Assembly: GCA_035508275.1 (NCBI GenBank)
Contig: DATJNI010000019.1
Span: forward strand, 1 to 64,000
Direction: 5' to 3'
DNA from: DATJNI01 sp035508275
Lineage (GTDB): Bacteria > Patescibacteriota > Saccharimonadia > Saccharimonadales > UBA4665
DNA length: 64,000 bases
In this document: piece after piece, positions 1 through 7,910 of the stretch
How the letters are laid out: each line of letters opens with the position of its first letter
Position numbering within the stretch: position 1 is the first letter of the stretch
Translations under genes and position numbers: made by a program
Notes under the pieces: model-generated
The model's database searches: none
Seen by the model: the letters and a program-made list of their open reading frames with translations, nothing else
Told to the model about the DNA's origin: nothing

Positions 1-595
1 CGCATAGAGTTTCAGCCTCCTCCATGTAATGAGTAGTCATAATTACGGTGACGCCCTTTTTCCTAACATCACTTATTAGATCCCAGAGGTTTATTCTCGC
101 TTGAGGGTCTAGACCAGTAGTTGGCTCGTCTAAAAAGAAAACCTTGGGGCTATGAACTAGGGCAGCGGCAATAGACAGCCTTTGTCTTTGGCCACCAGAA
201 AGCTGTTCGGCGTACTTGTTGGCACTATCTGATAAACTAACTTCTTCTAAGAACTCCATGGGATTCACTTTTTCTCCGTAAGAAGCTGCAAACATGTCAA
301 TAATTTCGGTTAGTTTCTGCTTATCTTGGAAGGCTGGAGTTTGCGGTTGAACGCCTATGATGTACTTAACGTCTCTGGGGTTAGCGGCAACGTCGATACC
401 ATCGACCTCAACAGAGCCGCCGTCAATTTCTCGCATTGTTTCTATCATTTCTAGCGTTGTGGTCTTGCCAGCACCGTTAGGCCCAAGGATACCGAATATT
501 TCTCCCTCATAAACATCAAAGGAGATGCTGTCTACGGCAACTTTGTCGTCGTAGACCTTCTTAACGTTCTTTACTTTTACAATTTTCTTGGGCAT
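1..595 (-). CDS. ABC transporter ATP-binding protein (3' end beyond window)
   Basis: Translating the minus strand from the ATG at 595-593 gives 198 residues of an ABC ATPase that runs off the left edge. Seen in order: Walker A GPNGAGKTT, Q-loop GVQPQTPAF, signature LSGGQRQRLS, Walker B VFFLDEPTTGLDP and H-loop TTHYMEEAE. This is the classic nucleotide-binding domain of the DrrA/CcmA-like ABC-2 exporter group, which normally pairs with a separate permease. The permease would be expected further left, outside the window. The start is supported by the usual N-terminal pattern (basic, then VKKVYDDKVAVDSISF). The substrate cannot be told from the sequence. Confidence 0.93.
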   Translation of the reverse strand, partial: MPKKIVKVKNVKKVYDDKVAVDSISFDVYEGEIFGILGPNGAGKTTTLEMIETMREIDGGSVEVDGIDVAANPRDVKYIIGVQPQTPAFQDKQKLTEIIDMFAASYGEKVNPMEFLEEVSLSDSANKYAEQLSGGQRQRLSIAAALVHSPKVFFLDEPTTGLDPQARINLWDLISDVRKKGVTVIMTTHYMEEAETLC

Positions 596-624
596 TACAG
601 ATAATTAGTTTACTACAGATTAAA

Positions 625-687
625 TAGAAAAAGCACCTCTCTTAATGCTCAGGGCTTTTATAGAGCCGAATGCGAAAGAGAGATGCT
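625..687 (-). terminator. Rho-independent terminator after the small basic protein gene
   Basis: A 12-bp stem (632-643 with 676-687, one G-T pair) encloses a smaller hairpin. On the minus strand it is followed by a run of T. It lies 20 bp past the stop codon of the gene ending at 707, so it most likely ends that short transcript before the ABC ATPase gene. Confidence 0.6.
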
Positions 688-706
688 TAGTTCTCTATGG
701 ACTGTA

Positions 707-901
707 TTATTTGCGCTTTACAGTAAGAAAACCGTTTCGAGGGTTTTCGTTTACTTCCATGCCGCTTGGAAGGTCAGTTGCTTCAGGTCGCTGATCCTTG
801 CTGAAGTAATAGATAGTTTGCTTTTTGCCACCACGTAGTGTGACGTCTTTTGAGTTTAAGTAATATGTTACACCCTTTGAGTTCGTGTGCTTGTAGGCCA
901 T
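707..901 (-). CDS. small basic conserved protein, 64 aa
   Basis: A 64-residue, Lys/Arg-rich protein without cysteine. Visible pattern: YYLNSKDVTLRGGKKQTIYY in the middle and an ENPRNGFLTVKRK end. From memory, small proteins of this pattern (YYL..K.VTLRGG..Q.IY.F ... ENPRTG.P.LK) are common in CPR genomes, but no function is known to me. The start is well fixed: an AGGAG Shine-Dalgarno lies 10-15 bases ahead of the ATG, a consensus TTGACA promoter lies further up, and a terminator follows. It is therefore a monocistronic and probably well expressed gene. The longer antisense-frame ORF over 783-992 would cover the promoter and is not credible. Confidence 0.8.
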   Translation of the reverse strand: MAYKHTNSKGVTYYLNSKDVTLRGGKKQTIYYFSKDQRPEATDLPSGMEVNENPRNGFLTVKRK

Positions 902-941
902 GGTTGGCTCCCTCTCCTCTTACAGTTAGTAATGTACCCCT

Positions 942-971
942 AACATACTCTGGTGATATTTTGTTTGTCAA
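942..971 (-). promoter_or_regulatory. sigma-70 type promoter for the small basic protein gene
   Basis: On the minus strand a perfect -35 TTGACA (971-966) is followed after 18 bases by TATGTT (947-942). The predicted start of transcription is near 935, giving a leader of about 35 bases that contains the Shine-Dalgarno of the 64-residue gene. Confidence 0.65.
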
Positions 972-987
972 CCTTTTTTTACTGTTT

Positions 988-1029
988 AACACCTTGAAAT
1001 AGCGGTTTTTAAGAAGTGGCTAAGGTGTT
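988..1029. repeat. inverted repeat upstream of the Ser-rich anchored protein gene
   Basis: AACACCTT (988-995) and AAGGTGTT (1022-1029) are perfect 8-bp arms around a 26-base loop; TAGC/GCTA can extend the stem inside. There is no T-run on either side, so a terminator is unlikely. It sits between two divergent genes and could be an operator or a leader hairpin. Confidence 0.4.
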
Positions 1030-1123
1030 GTGGAAATTAGCTGTATTTTGCCTTGCATAGCAGCAGTCTTATGTATTAAACTGAGTCGGTAACCATAACA
1101 GTAATAAAAAGGTGGAGCCTTAT

Positions 1124-1750
1124 ATGGATTTTTCTAATCGTAACCCTCAAGCTGAACAGATGCCGCCTGCTGGTGAGTCAGTTAACGTCAGTCGTAAGGG
1201 ACATCACAGACCAAAGTTTTCTAAGAACGGTTTTTGGGGACGAGTTGCTACCGTAGCTATTGTGGCTGCCGTAGTAATCCTAATAGTCGGCTTAATCGGT
1301 GTCGTATTTGCTAATAACGATAGCGGTGGCGACTATAACGAGAGTAAGTACGTATATACAGACAAGCTCCAGGCTGTTTTCTTAAACACCGGACAGGTGT
1401 ATTTCGGCAACATTAAGGAACTAAACTCTCAGTACTACGTGCTGACTAACATCTTTTATCTGCAAACTAACAACAGTAGTGGCTCATCTTCAAGTTCTAG
1501 TAGCAGTAGTTCAAGCAACAACGTAACTCTAGTAAAACTAGGTTGTGAACTGCACATGCCTTACGACCAGATGGTCATAAACGCCTCTGAAGTCACCTTC
1601 TGGGAGAACTTACAGTCCAACGGACAAGTTGCTAAGGCTGTAGCCACCTGGCAACGAGAGAATCCAAATGGTCAACAGTGTGCTGATCAGAGCACCAGCT
1701 CGTCTAACACTTCAGGCTCAAGCGTACAAAGCGGCAAGCCTAACCAGTAG
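1124..1750 (+). CDS. Ser-rich single-pass membrane protein, unknown function
   Basis: About 208 residues. A basic cytoplasmic head of about 45 residues is followed by one strong membrane segment (VATVAIVAAVVILIVGLIGV) and an outside domain. That domain is interrupted by a low-complexity serine run, then has a paired-cysteine region (LGCELHMP ... QQCADQ) and a Ser/Thr/Gly tail. The longest frame opens with GTG at 1112, but AGGTGGAG sits 7 bases ahead of the ATG at 1124, so the shorter start is chosen. I do not recognise the family. It converges on another membrane-anchored unknown gene, so both may be surface proteins. Confidence 0.7.
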   Translation: MDFSNRNPQAEQMPPAGESVNVSRKGHHRPKFSKNGFWGRVATVAIVAAVVILIVGLIGVVFANNDSGGDYNESKYVYTDKLQAVFLNTGQVYFGNIKELNSQYYVLTNIFYLQTNNSSGSSSSSSSSSSSNNVTLVKLGCELHMPYDQMVINASEVTFWENLQSNGQVAKAVATWQRENPNGQQCADQSTSSSNTSGSSVQSGKPNQ

Positions 1751-1754
1751 ACCT

Positions 1755-2348
1755 CTAGTCAAACTTTCTAAGATATAGCCTGGTTATAGAGCTTAGGATA
1801 AAAGCTACTACTAATATTATTGCCACAGCCATAGACCAGCCAGCTAGATCTGGTGACCACGTGGGACTAATAAAGTCGAACTCGTATAAAGAGGTGGGGA
1901 CTGCCGGCAAACTGGTGTGAGACTCAATGTATTGCTCGATACAGGGTATTCGGGTGCGGCCGGAGAAAGCTCCTGGAACGGTAGCCTGACAGTAGTTCTG
2001 GGCATCGGTGTAAAGCGTAGCGTTATTGTTTGCAGCAGTCGTACTCTCTTGGTCCAGTAGCCGCTGATAGGTGTATTTCAGCTGTATTGGCGGATATATG
2101 CCATTTGAGGTGCTTAGACTAGTGTTCATGTGCCGGGTAACGTAGGCTTGAAGGTTTTGCAGGGCTTCACTCACATTAGTGTCGCTTTTGTCGGCAGCGT
2201 AGACGGCACTGCGAAGTTTAATCATGTGCTCGTTATTAGCTCGTAGAGCAAATACACAAATTAGGCCTGAGATGAGAGCTAAAACAAGAAAATACCAGGG
2301 CTTAAATTTTATACCAGTGCTAGTTTTTGTTTTATGAGTTTTTGGCAT
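1755..2348 (-). CDS. bitopic membrane protein with two membrane segments, unknown function
   Basis: 197 residues. A basic N-terminus (KTHKTKTSTGIKFKP) precedes a first membrane segment (WYFLVLALISGLICVFAL). Then come about 130 residues predicted outside the cell with two cysteines (NYCQATVP, IPCIEQY) that could form a disulfide, and a last segment (WSMAVAIILVVAFILSSI) with a short basic tail. The topology, with both ends inside and a Cys-pair domain outside, resembles the neighbouring 208-residue protein in logic but not in sequence. No family is recognised. It starts 77 bp from murC, which is transcribed the other way. Confidence 0.7.
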   Translation of the reverse strand: MPKTHKTKTSTGIKFKPWYFLVLALISGLICVFALRANNEHMIKLRSAVYAADKSDTNVSEALQNLQAYVTRHMNTSLSTSNGIYPPIQLKYTYQRLLDQESTTAANNNATLYTDAQNYCQATVPGAFSGRTRIPCIEQYIESHTSLPAVPTSLYEFDFISPTWSPDLAGWSMAVAIILVVAFILSSITRLYLRKFD

Positions 2349-2356
2349 AAGTATTA

Positions 2357-2420
2357 ATAGGGTCCTTAGCTAAAGATTATATAGCAGCTGGACTCAAATA
2401 GCCGCATGGCTGTACCCTAT
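2357..2420. repeat. inverted repeat in the murC / membrane protein divergent region
   Basis: ATAGGGT (2357-2363) and ACCCTAT (2414-2420) form a 7-bp closing stem directly ahead of the murC ATG at 2425. AGCC-GCAT-GGCT (2400-2411) makes a small hairpin inside. It could be a 5' structure masking murC initiation or a DNA operator. It was tested as a tRNA and fails: 64 nt, no T-arm. Confidence 0.35.
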
Positions 2421-2424
2421 AAGC

Positions 2425-3723
2425 ATGCATATATATTTTTCTGGGATAGGCGGTGCTGGTATTGGTCCACTGGCTCAGGTTGCTAAGCAGGCTGGCTACC
2501 AAGTCTCAGGCTCAGACAAACAGGATTCAGCATATATTGGTTATCTGAAAAGTAAGGGTCTGGGCGACATACATATCTCTCAAACTAGAGAAGGTATTGC
2601 AGCAGTTCATGAGGCTAATCCCATAGATTGGTTCGTCTACTCCTCTGCCCTGAGCTTAGAGAACCCTGATGCACCGGAATTGAAGTATTGTCAGGAGCAA
2701 GGCATTAAGATCAGTAAACGTGATGAGCTACTTAACCAGATTTTAAAGGAAAAGAACTTAAAGCTGATTGCCATAGCTGGAACGCACGGTAAGACAACTA
2801 CTACCGCTATGGTTGTCTATCTGTATATGAAGCTGGGTCTGCCTATTAGTTATCTTTTGCCAGCTAAGACTAGTTTTGCTGAGATGGGTGAATATGACCC
2901 GGGGAGCAAGTACTTTATTTACGAAGCCGATGAGTTCGATAGAAACTTCCTATCTTTTGAGCCGGATATAAGCTTAATATCTGGGGTAAGTTGGGATCAC
3001 CACGAGATATTCAAGACAAGAGAAGACTACAAGGCAGCTTTCACAGATTTCTTGTCTCAGTCTAGTAGCAGTGTTTTATGGGAAGAGGATGCAGAATATT
3101 TGGGTCTGGAAGAAGACGATAAGAGCTTAGTTGTGCTCAATTCCTCAGATAATTTCGTTCAGGAGATAATGTTAGTTGGGTTGTATAACCGTTTAGATGC
3201 CAGGTTGGCAGTTGAGGCGGTTGCTTTAAGTGAGAAAAAATCTAGAGAAGAACTAATTAAGCTCATTAACGGTTTTCCGGGACTAAGTCGAAGGATGGAG
3301 CGGATAATTAACAACCTATACTCGGATTATGCACATACGCCTGAAAAGATTAAAGGAGCCATGAGTGTGGCGAGAGAAATGGTGGCTGACACTAAACAAA
3401 AGTTGGTGGTCGTCTATGAACCACTAACTAACAGGCGGCAGCATTACATTATTGATGAGTATAAAGACGCCTTTGATGGTGCAGATAAACTCTACTGGGT
3501 GGACTCTTATCTAGCAAGAGAAGATCCGGACCAGCGAATTATTGATCCTAGCGAACTTATTGCTCATTTATCTGATCCATCGATAGCCCAGCCGATGAAA
3601 CTTGGTCATGAGTTAAAGGACATTATTCAAAAGCATCTAGATAGTGGCGATATGGTGGTTGCTATGGCCGGCGGAGGTGGTGGCAGCTTAGATGACTGGG
3701 TTAGGGATAACTTCAGCAACTAG
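2425..3723 (+). CDS. murC: UDP-N-acetylmuramate--L-alanine ligase (MurC-type Mur ligase)
   Basis: 432 residues, a little short for MurC (about 450-490). It would add the first peptide residue to UDP-MurNAc in the cytoplasm during peptidoglycan synthesis. Seen: N-terminal Rossmann-like domain opening HIYFSGIGGAGIGPLA (uridine-binding), ATP loop GTHGKTTTT at residues 119-127, central YEADEFDRNFL and WDHHEIF, and C-terminal domain with YAHTPEKIKGAM and VAMAGGGGG. The MurC-like N-terminus with GIGG and DHHEIF separates it from MurD/E/F; Mpl (a tripeptide ligase) is the main alternative. The start is fixed by the family N-terminus. Its TAG stop shares the palindrome CTAG with the stop of the convergent MazG-like gene. 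Confidence 0.88.
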   Translation: MHIYFSGIGGAGIGPLAQVAKQAGYQVSGSDKQDSAYIGYLKSKGLGDIHISQTREGIAAVHEANPIDWFVYSSALSLENPDAPELKYCQEQGIKISKRDELLNQILKEKNLKLIAIAGTHGKTTTTAMVVYLYMKLGLPISYLLPAKTSFAEMGEYDPGSKYFIYEADEFDRNFLSFEPDISLISGVSWDHHEIFKTREDYKAAFTDFLSQSSSSVLWEEDAEYLGLEEDDKSLVVLNSSDNFVQEIMLVGLYNRLDARLAVEAVALSEKKSREELIKLINGFPGLSRRMERIINNLYSDYAHTPEKIKGAMSVAREMVADTKQKLVVVYEPLTNRRQHYIIDEYKDAFDGADKLYWVDSYLAREDPDQRIIDPSELIAHLSDPSIAQPMKLGHELKDIIQKHLDSGDMVVAMAGGGGGSLDDWVRDNFSN

Positions 3724-4052
3724 CGGTTATCTCCATCACCTGTTAAAACACCACGCTTTTTTCTGCTGGCTAGTTTATTTAGATTAGTCTCTGCAACATC
3801 ATCAAGTTTGTAGCCTAGTTGGTGGGCTAGAACGGCAATGTACCAAAGGACATCCCCTAGTTCTTTAGTGATCTCCTTTTTATCTTCTTCACTTATGACG
3901 CCGTCTTTGTCACGTATGATCTTCTTTATTTTCTCGGCAACTTCACCTGCTTCACCGTTGATGCCTAGTACCCAGTGCAGAGTATCCTTAAACTTGTCTT
4001 GCTTGGTTATAACGGTAGTTAACGCCCTTTTTTGATACTCCTCAAATGTCAT
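3720..4052 (-). CDS. MazG-like nucleoside triphosphate pyrophosphohydrolase
   Basis: About 110 residues from the ATG at 4052. A single MazG-like all-alpha domain shows the metal-binding pattern GEAGEVAEKIKK followed by KKEITKELGDVLWYIAVLA, i.e. the EExxE/ExxD arrangement that holds Mg. Such short one-domain enzymes hydrolyse dNTPs or aberrant NTPs to the monophosphate and clean the nucleotide pool. The longer frame begins at 4088 inside the end of tsaC and has no ribosome site. TFEEYQKRA is a typical family start, so 4052 is preferred. The stop overlaps that of murC on the other strand. Confidence 0.82.
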   Translation of the reverse strand: MTFEEYQKRALTTVITKQDKFKDTLHWVLGINGEAGEVAEKIKKIIRDKDGVISEEDKKEITKELGDVLWYIAVLAHQLGYKLDDVAETNLNKLASRKKRGVLTGDGDNR

Positions 4053-4062
4053 AAAGAGTATT

Positions 4063-4620
4063 TTACCATTTAGGGTCCATGTAGGCACCCGGGCGAATAA
4101 CTTCTACAGCATCGTCTACTATTCTAATAATGGTCGAGGGTTCGTTATCTAGTTCTCCGCCGTCCTGGTAGTAATCTACTCTGTCTTCAAAGTATTCTTT
4201 GGCGCCCTTAATGTTCTTTGCTGGCGGCTCACCAGGTAGGTTGGCACTACTAGTTATTAAGGGTCCCGTGGCGCTTAGTAATTCATTTAGAGGCTGGTCT
4301 TTAGGTATTCGGACAGCTAGGCTAGTTAGGCCTTGGGTTAGGTAGTTAAGTTTTGGGTCGCTGGTTGGGATTAATACGCTGATGGGTCCAGGCCAGTAAT
4401 CTTCTACAGCTTTTAAGTAACGGTGTTTTATGCCAAGTTCTTCAACGCCTTTTATGGTCGCTGCAATAAGCGTACCCGGTTTGCGTTCTCTACGTTTTAG
4501 TTTGTACAGCTTGGCTACTGCCTCGGGATCTTTTGCTCTAGCAACCACGCCATAAACTGTATCGGTTGGTATAACAGCAATCTTGCCAGGAGTGTTTAGA
4601 ATTTTAGCAGCGTTTTGCAT
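4063..4620 (-). CDS. tsaC: threonylcarbamoyl-AMP synthase (TsaC/Sua5/YrdC family)
   Basis: 185 residues, the size of the one-domain TsaC rather than the longer Sua5. It makes threonylcarbamoyl-AMP from threonine, bicarbonate and ATP for the universal t6A37 tRNA modification. Seen: IAVIPTDTVYGVVARA near the start, LYKLKRRERKPGT (KR-rich substrate loop), the central WPGPISVLIP, VRIPKDQPL and SSANLPGEPPA, all hallmarks of the YrdC fold. It is followed on the same strand by the MazG-like gene with about 10 bp between, and preceded by a proline-rich membrane protein gene, suggesting one transcript. Confidence 0.92.
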   Translation of the reverse strand: MQNAAKILNTPGKIAVIPTDTVYGVVARAKDPEAVAKLYKLKRRERKPGTLIAATIKGVEELGIKHRYLKAVEDYWPGPISVLIPTSDPKLNYLTQGLTSLAVRIPKDQPLNELLSATGPLITSSANLPGEPPAKNIKGAKEYFEDRVDYYQDGGELDNEPSTIIRIVDDAVEVIRPGAYMDPKW

Positions 4621-4631
4621 TTTAGGTATAA

Positions 4632-4907
4632 CTAGTGAGATAGCTTGTAGGCATAAACTGCCATACCCATAAGGGCTATGACAATGATGACGGTTGCAAA
4701 TATGGCAAAGTTAGAACTATTATCCTTAGCAACTTTAGGAGGTTTTGGTGGAGTTTTGGCTTTAACTTCTTCGTTAGTAGCTGGTGGCGGTGGAGCCTCA
4801 GGTTTTGGCGAAGGAACGGCCGGCTGAATTGGCGGATCAGTGTCTGGTGGTTCTGGCCTAACTGGTGGCGGTGCTACATCGGGTTGCATATGTAAATAGC
4901 TTAGCAC
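4632..4907 (-). CDS. proline-rich tail-anchored small protein
   Basis: 91 residues (85 if the second ATG at 4889 is used). The first two thirds are nearly pure Pro/Glu/Ala/Lys low complexity (PDVAPPPVRPEPPDTDPP...). Then one membrane helix (FAIFATVIIVIALMGMAVYA) and a five-residue tail follow. There are no enzymatic motifs. Such proteins often act as extended spacers anchored in the membrane; a role cannot be assigned. It ends 11 bp before tsaC on the same strand. Neither ATG has a clear Shine-Dalgarno. Confidence 0.6.
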   Translation of the reverse strand: MLSYLHMQPDVAPPPVRPEPPDTDPPIQPAVPSPKPEAPPPPATNEEVKAKTPPKPPKVAKDNSSNFAIFATVIIVIALMGMAVYAYKLSH

Positions 4908-4950
4908 GCATTTAACAGATTAGGATAGCCAAAATCTTACTTTTTTAGTG

Positions 4951-4956
4951 TATGAT
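4951..4956 (+). promoter_or_regulatory. -10 box for the LssY-like gene, near-leaderless
   Basis: TATGAT ends 12 bases before the ATG at 4969, so transcription should begin about 6 bases ahead of the start codon, leaving no room for a Shine-Dalgarno. No good -35 is seen. Confidence 0.4.
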
Positions 4957-4968
4957 ATTAACTAAGAG

Positions 4969-5799
4969 ATGATACAGACAGCAGTACGGTTCGCAAAGCG
5001 TGCCGCAATTTTTTTACCTGGTATTTTTATTGCCTATATTTCGTTCGAATATACTCTGCCCTACTTCCATAAAAGATCACCGATTATTATTGCCATTCTG
5101 CTCACCTATGCTTTAGCAGCCTATGTATTGATCCCGGCAATAATGCGGCTTTTTAGGATAATATTTCCACCTAGCCATTTGCCTCTTTACTGTATAACGC
5201 CGGACGGACTAGCATCTGACCCACTGAATATTGGCCTTGTTTGTAGCCGGATGGAGCTAATATCTACTATGACAAAAACTGGTTGGAATTTAGCCGATAG
5301 GCATAGCCCTAGAAATACCACTAGACATGTATTGGCCATTCTGTTGGGAATGAGCTATGTTAATGCGCCGGTTTCCAGTCTTTATTTGTTTGGGCGAAAG
5401 CATGATTTGGCTTTTACAATCCCAATTAATGGAACTAACTTCAGGCGTCATCATGTTAGGTTCTGGGCAACAACTTATACCAAGAATAAACCTCTAGCGG
5501 CCAGAACTATCCACTGGGAGAACCAGAAGGCTCATGTACAAAGTGATCAATTGCTCTGGGTAGGAGCTGCTTCGCTCGATACTGGTTTAATGCCAATTAG
5601 GCATAACTTGCAGGTTTCACATACCGTGCATCCTGACACTAACCTGGAACGAGAGTTGATTGTAAATAAGTTAAAGGATAGTGACTTAGTTAAAAAAGTT
5701 GAGAAGATTAAGCTAGATAACCCGTATAAGTTGGTTAATAGAACATGGCGAAGCGAGTTAATAACCGACGGCATGATGAAAGTTGTTTGGTTGAAGTAA
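4969..5799 (+). CDS. LssY C-terminal domain membrane protein
   Basis: 276 residues. Two membrane helices near the N-terminus (AAIFLPGIFIAYISFEY and PIIIAILLTYALAAYVLIPA) are followed by a soluble domain. That domain carries the pattern I associate with the LssY_C family: DPLNIGLVCS at its start, MTKTGWNLADR, YVNAPVSSLYLFGRKHDLAF, RRHHVRFW, LWVGAASLDTGL, and a late NLERELI. The family is widespread, sometimes fused to PAP2 or DedA domains, and its biochemical activity is not established. The upstream region has a -10 box very close to the ATG. Confidence 0.72.
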   Translation: MIQTAVRFAKRAAIFLPGIFIAYISFEYTLPYFHKRSPIIIAILLTYALAAYVLIPAIMRLFRIIFPPSHLPLYCITPDGLASDPLNIGLVCSRMELISTMTKTGWNLADRHSPRNTTRHVLAILLGMSYVNAPVSSLYLFGRKHDLAFTIPINGTNFRRHHVRFWATTYTKNKPLAARTIHWENQKAHVQSDQLLWVGAASLDTGLMPIRHNLQVSHTVHPDTNLERELIVNKLKDSDLVKKVEKIKLDNPYKLVNRTWRSELITDGMMKVVWLK

Positions 5800-5812
5800 T
5801 TTTGCGCTTCAG

Positions 5813-6511
5813 CTAAACACTAGTGGCTAGCGGTGAATAAATAACGGACGATACCATTGATAGGTTAAATCTTACAGGCCTAGAACAGACCTCTTTGGCT
5901 TGTCTAAGAAAATTAAATACACGTTCAGGGTCGTTACCGCTAAATGGGACTGTGGCTATTGGGATATCGAAGTCACCTTCGCCTTTGGTTGTAGGGTGAC
6001 AAATTCCAAAGATACTACCTAGGCCTTCTGCCAATTTCCTTCTGTCTTCTATTAAGTGTTTCATGCAGTGCCACTCGGGCCTAAGAGCCAAAGTAAAGGC
6101 AGCATCATCTTCCACTTCTTTTACAGACCTTATGACCATTGAAGCTGCTATTTCGCTAAAGTTCCTTAGTCTATCTCCCCAGCCTTCAAGAAGTAGCTCA
6201 AAAGCAACATCCCGAATAGGAAACTTATCTGAGCAGACCATATTAAATGCATTTTGAGGAGATACGCCTCCTGGTAGCATTGCCAGGTGTGGTTTTCTCT
6301 CCGGTGAGGCTAAAAGTTCACTGTATGGCGCTCTTATGTCTGGCAGACAAGGTTCTGCAACTATTGCTCCCTGTAGTTCGTTTTGACCGAAGGCTAGATC
6401 TTCTAGTCGATCTAGAATTGGAGCTAAAGCATTACCTGTTGCCCACCTACAGATAGCATTGCCTTCAGCTAACGAAGTAGGCCCAGGGTCACTCTCAATA
6501 TTATTTGACAT
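5813..6511 (-). CDS. hypothetical protein, 232 aa, predicted cytosolic
   Basis: 232 residues without signal peptide or membrane segment. It shows an N-terminal helical stretch (NAICRWATGNALAPILDRLE), a central Glu/Arg/Leu-rich helical region, and a C-terminal half with strand-like segments (DIPIATVPFSG, RPVRFNLSMVSSVIYSPL). I do not recognise a family. Four cysteines are scattered with no metal-site spacing. It stands alone on the minus strand between a convergent LssY-like gene and upstream aspS on the same strand, with a -10-like TATTAT shortly ahead of the ATG. Confidence 0.65.
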   Translation of the reverse strand: MSNNIESDPGPTSLAEGNAICRWATGNALAPILDRLEDLAFGQNELQGAIVAEPCLPDIRAPYSELLASPERKPHLAMLPGGVSPQNAFNMVCSDKFPIRDVAFELLLEGWGDRLRNFSEIAASMVIRSVKEVEDDAAFTLALRPEWHCMKHLIEDRRKLAEGLGSIFGICHPTTKGEGDFDIPIATVPFSGNDPERVFNFLRQAKEVCSRPVRFNLSMVSSVIYSPLATSV

Positions 6512-6552
6512 CAGGATACTTTAACATAATATGCACTATTTAGCAATACGTT

Positions 6553-7863
6553 TTAAGGGGACAGTCTGTTAATGTCTCTTGGGAAAAGAGTTGCCTCTTT
6601 TACGTTACTAAGGCCTATGGTTTTTTCAACCAATCTGTCGATTCCGAAACCACAGCCCCCGTGGTTTGGCAGGCCATATTTAAAGGCTTGAAGGTAGTAT
6701 TTAACCCCTGGGTGGTTGACGTCCATACCGGCCTTTTTCATCTGTTCGACCAGTTTGTCATAATGGTATTCCCTTAGTGGAGCAGTTGCTATCTCTAGGC
6801 CCCTAAACAGAAGGTCTCCCCACATGACGGTTGTTGGGTCGTCTGGGTTTACTTGGTGGTAGAACTTCATGGCTTCAACTGGAAAATGAGTAGCGAAAAT
6901 AAGTTCGGAGCCCAAGTTTTGTTTTGCATAATCACAGATCCACTTTTCTTCGTCGGGAGTTAAGTCTTTTTCCTTAGTTGTGTCCGTCTTGGTAGCTTCC
7001 GTGTATTTTTCATGGATTTCTTTAACGGTAATTTTTGGTACTTTATCTGAAACGACTAAAGTCGGAGCGTTAAGAGCTTTTAACTCGTCGCTGTACTCTT
7101 CGTATATTTTTTTAAGAGCATAGGTGGTCATATCGCCTACCATGTCCAGGACCTCGTCATGAGACGAAATAAAGCCCATTTCAATATCTAGCATGGTGAC
7201 CTCACTCATGTGTCTAGTGGTAGCGCTGGGTTCCGCCCTGTAAGCTGGAGCAATCTCGTAAACTCTCTCAAAAGCTCCGACCAGCATTTGCTTATATAGC
7301 TGTGGACTTTGAGCCAGAGTCGCTTCCTTACCAAAGTAGTCTAGTTTGAAAACCTCTGCCCCACCCTCAGAAGCTCCGGCTAGAAGTTTTGGAGTTTGGA
7401 TTTCAGTGAAGTCATGGTCGTTGAGAAATTCTCTTAAATACTGAAGTAGGGCTGCGCGGATCTTAAATATCTTTTGTTCGTTTAGGTTCCTTAGATTAAG
7501 TGCTCGATATTCAAAAAGGGTGTCTAGGTTGTCTGGTTTATGCGGTATTGGTTTATCTATTTCTATAGGGGGTTCGTCGGTAACTGGCACTAGGATGTTA
7601 ACTTTTGCGTCGTGGATTTCTACACCACCGGGAGCCCTGTCTTCTTTGGTAGCCTTGCCATCAACACTTAATACAGTGCCTATTTGTAACCCTCTTAGTT
7701 TTTCAACTTCCTGTTTGTCTTGTATCACTACCTGGGATAAGCCTTTGCGGTCACGAACATTAATAAAGGTTAGTCCGCCTAAGTCTCGTTTCTTGTGCAG
7801 CCAACCCTCAATGTGTACTTCCTGGTCGAGATGGTCTAGTAGTTGGTTGCTTAGTACTCTCAA
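6553..7863 (-). CDS. aspS: aspartate--tRNA(Asp/Asn) ligase, archaeal type
   Basis: 436 residues, the short archaeal/eukaryal-type AspRS without the GAD insertion that makes bacterial AspRS about 590 residues. An N-terminal OB fold (EVHIEGWLHKKRDLGG, FINVRDRKGLSQVV) recognises the anticodon. The class IIb core follows: YLREFLNDHDFTEIQTPKL (motif 1), YRAEPSATTRHMSE (motif 2), GCGFGIDRLVEKTIGL (motif 3). It charges tRNA-Asp in the cytoplasm. Enzymes of this type are often non-discriminating and also charge tRNA-Asn, which then needs GatCAB; that cannot be decided here. A standalone gene on the minus strand. Confidence 0.88.
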   Translation of the reverse strand: MRVLSNQLLDHLDQEVHIEGWLHKKRDLGGLTFINVRDRKGLSQVVIQDKQEVEKLRGLQIGTVLSVDGKATKEDRAPGGVEIHDAKVNILVPVTDEPPIEIDKPIPHKPDNLDTLFEYRALNLRNLNEQKIFKIRAALLQYLREFLNDHDFTEIQTPKLLAGASEGGAEVFKLDYFGKEATLAQSPQLYKQMLVGAFERVYEIAPAYRAEPSATTRHMSEVTMLDIEMGFISSHDEVLDMVGDMTTYALKKIYEEYSDELKALNAPTLVVSDKVPKITVKEIHEKYTEATKTDTTKEKDLTPDEEKWICDYAKQNLGSELIFATHFPVEAMKFYHQVNPDDPTTVMWGDLLFRGLEIATAPLREYHYDKLVEQMKKAGMDVNHPGVKYYLQAFKYGLPNHGGCGFGIDRLVEKTIGLSNVKEATLFPRDINRLSP

Positions 7864-7910
7864 AATGTCTCCTGTCTAATGTGTGTGGTTTAGGTGTTTA
7901 GCGTTATCTG

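Noticed and set aside
783..992. 69-codon minus-strand frame overlapping the small basic protein
   Set aside because: It covers the promoter and ribosome site of the well supported 64-residue gene and has no ribosome site of its own.
2357..2420. Possible tRNA because of a 7-bp closing stem
   Set aside because: Only 64 bases, no T-arm or D-arm consensus on either strand and no anticodon stem in the right place.
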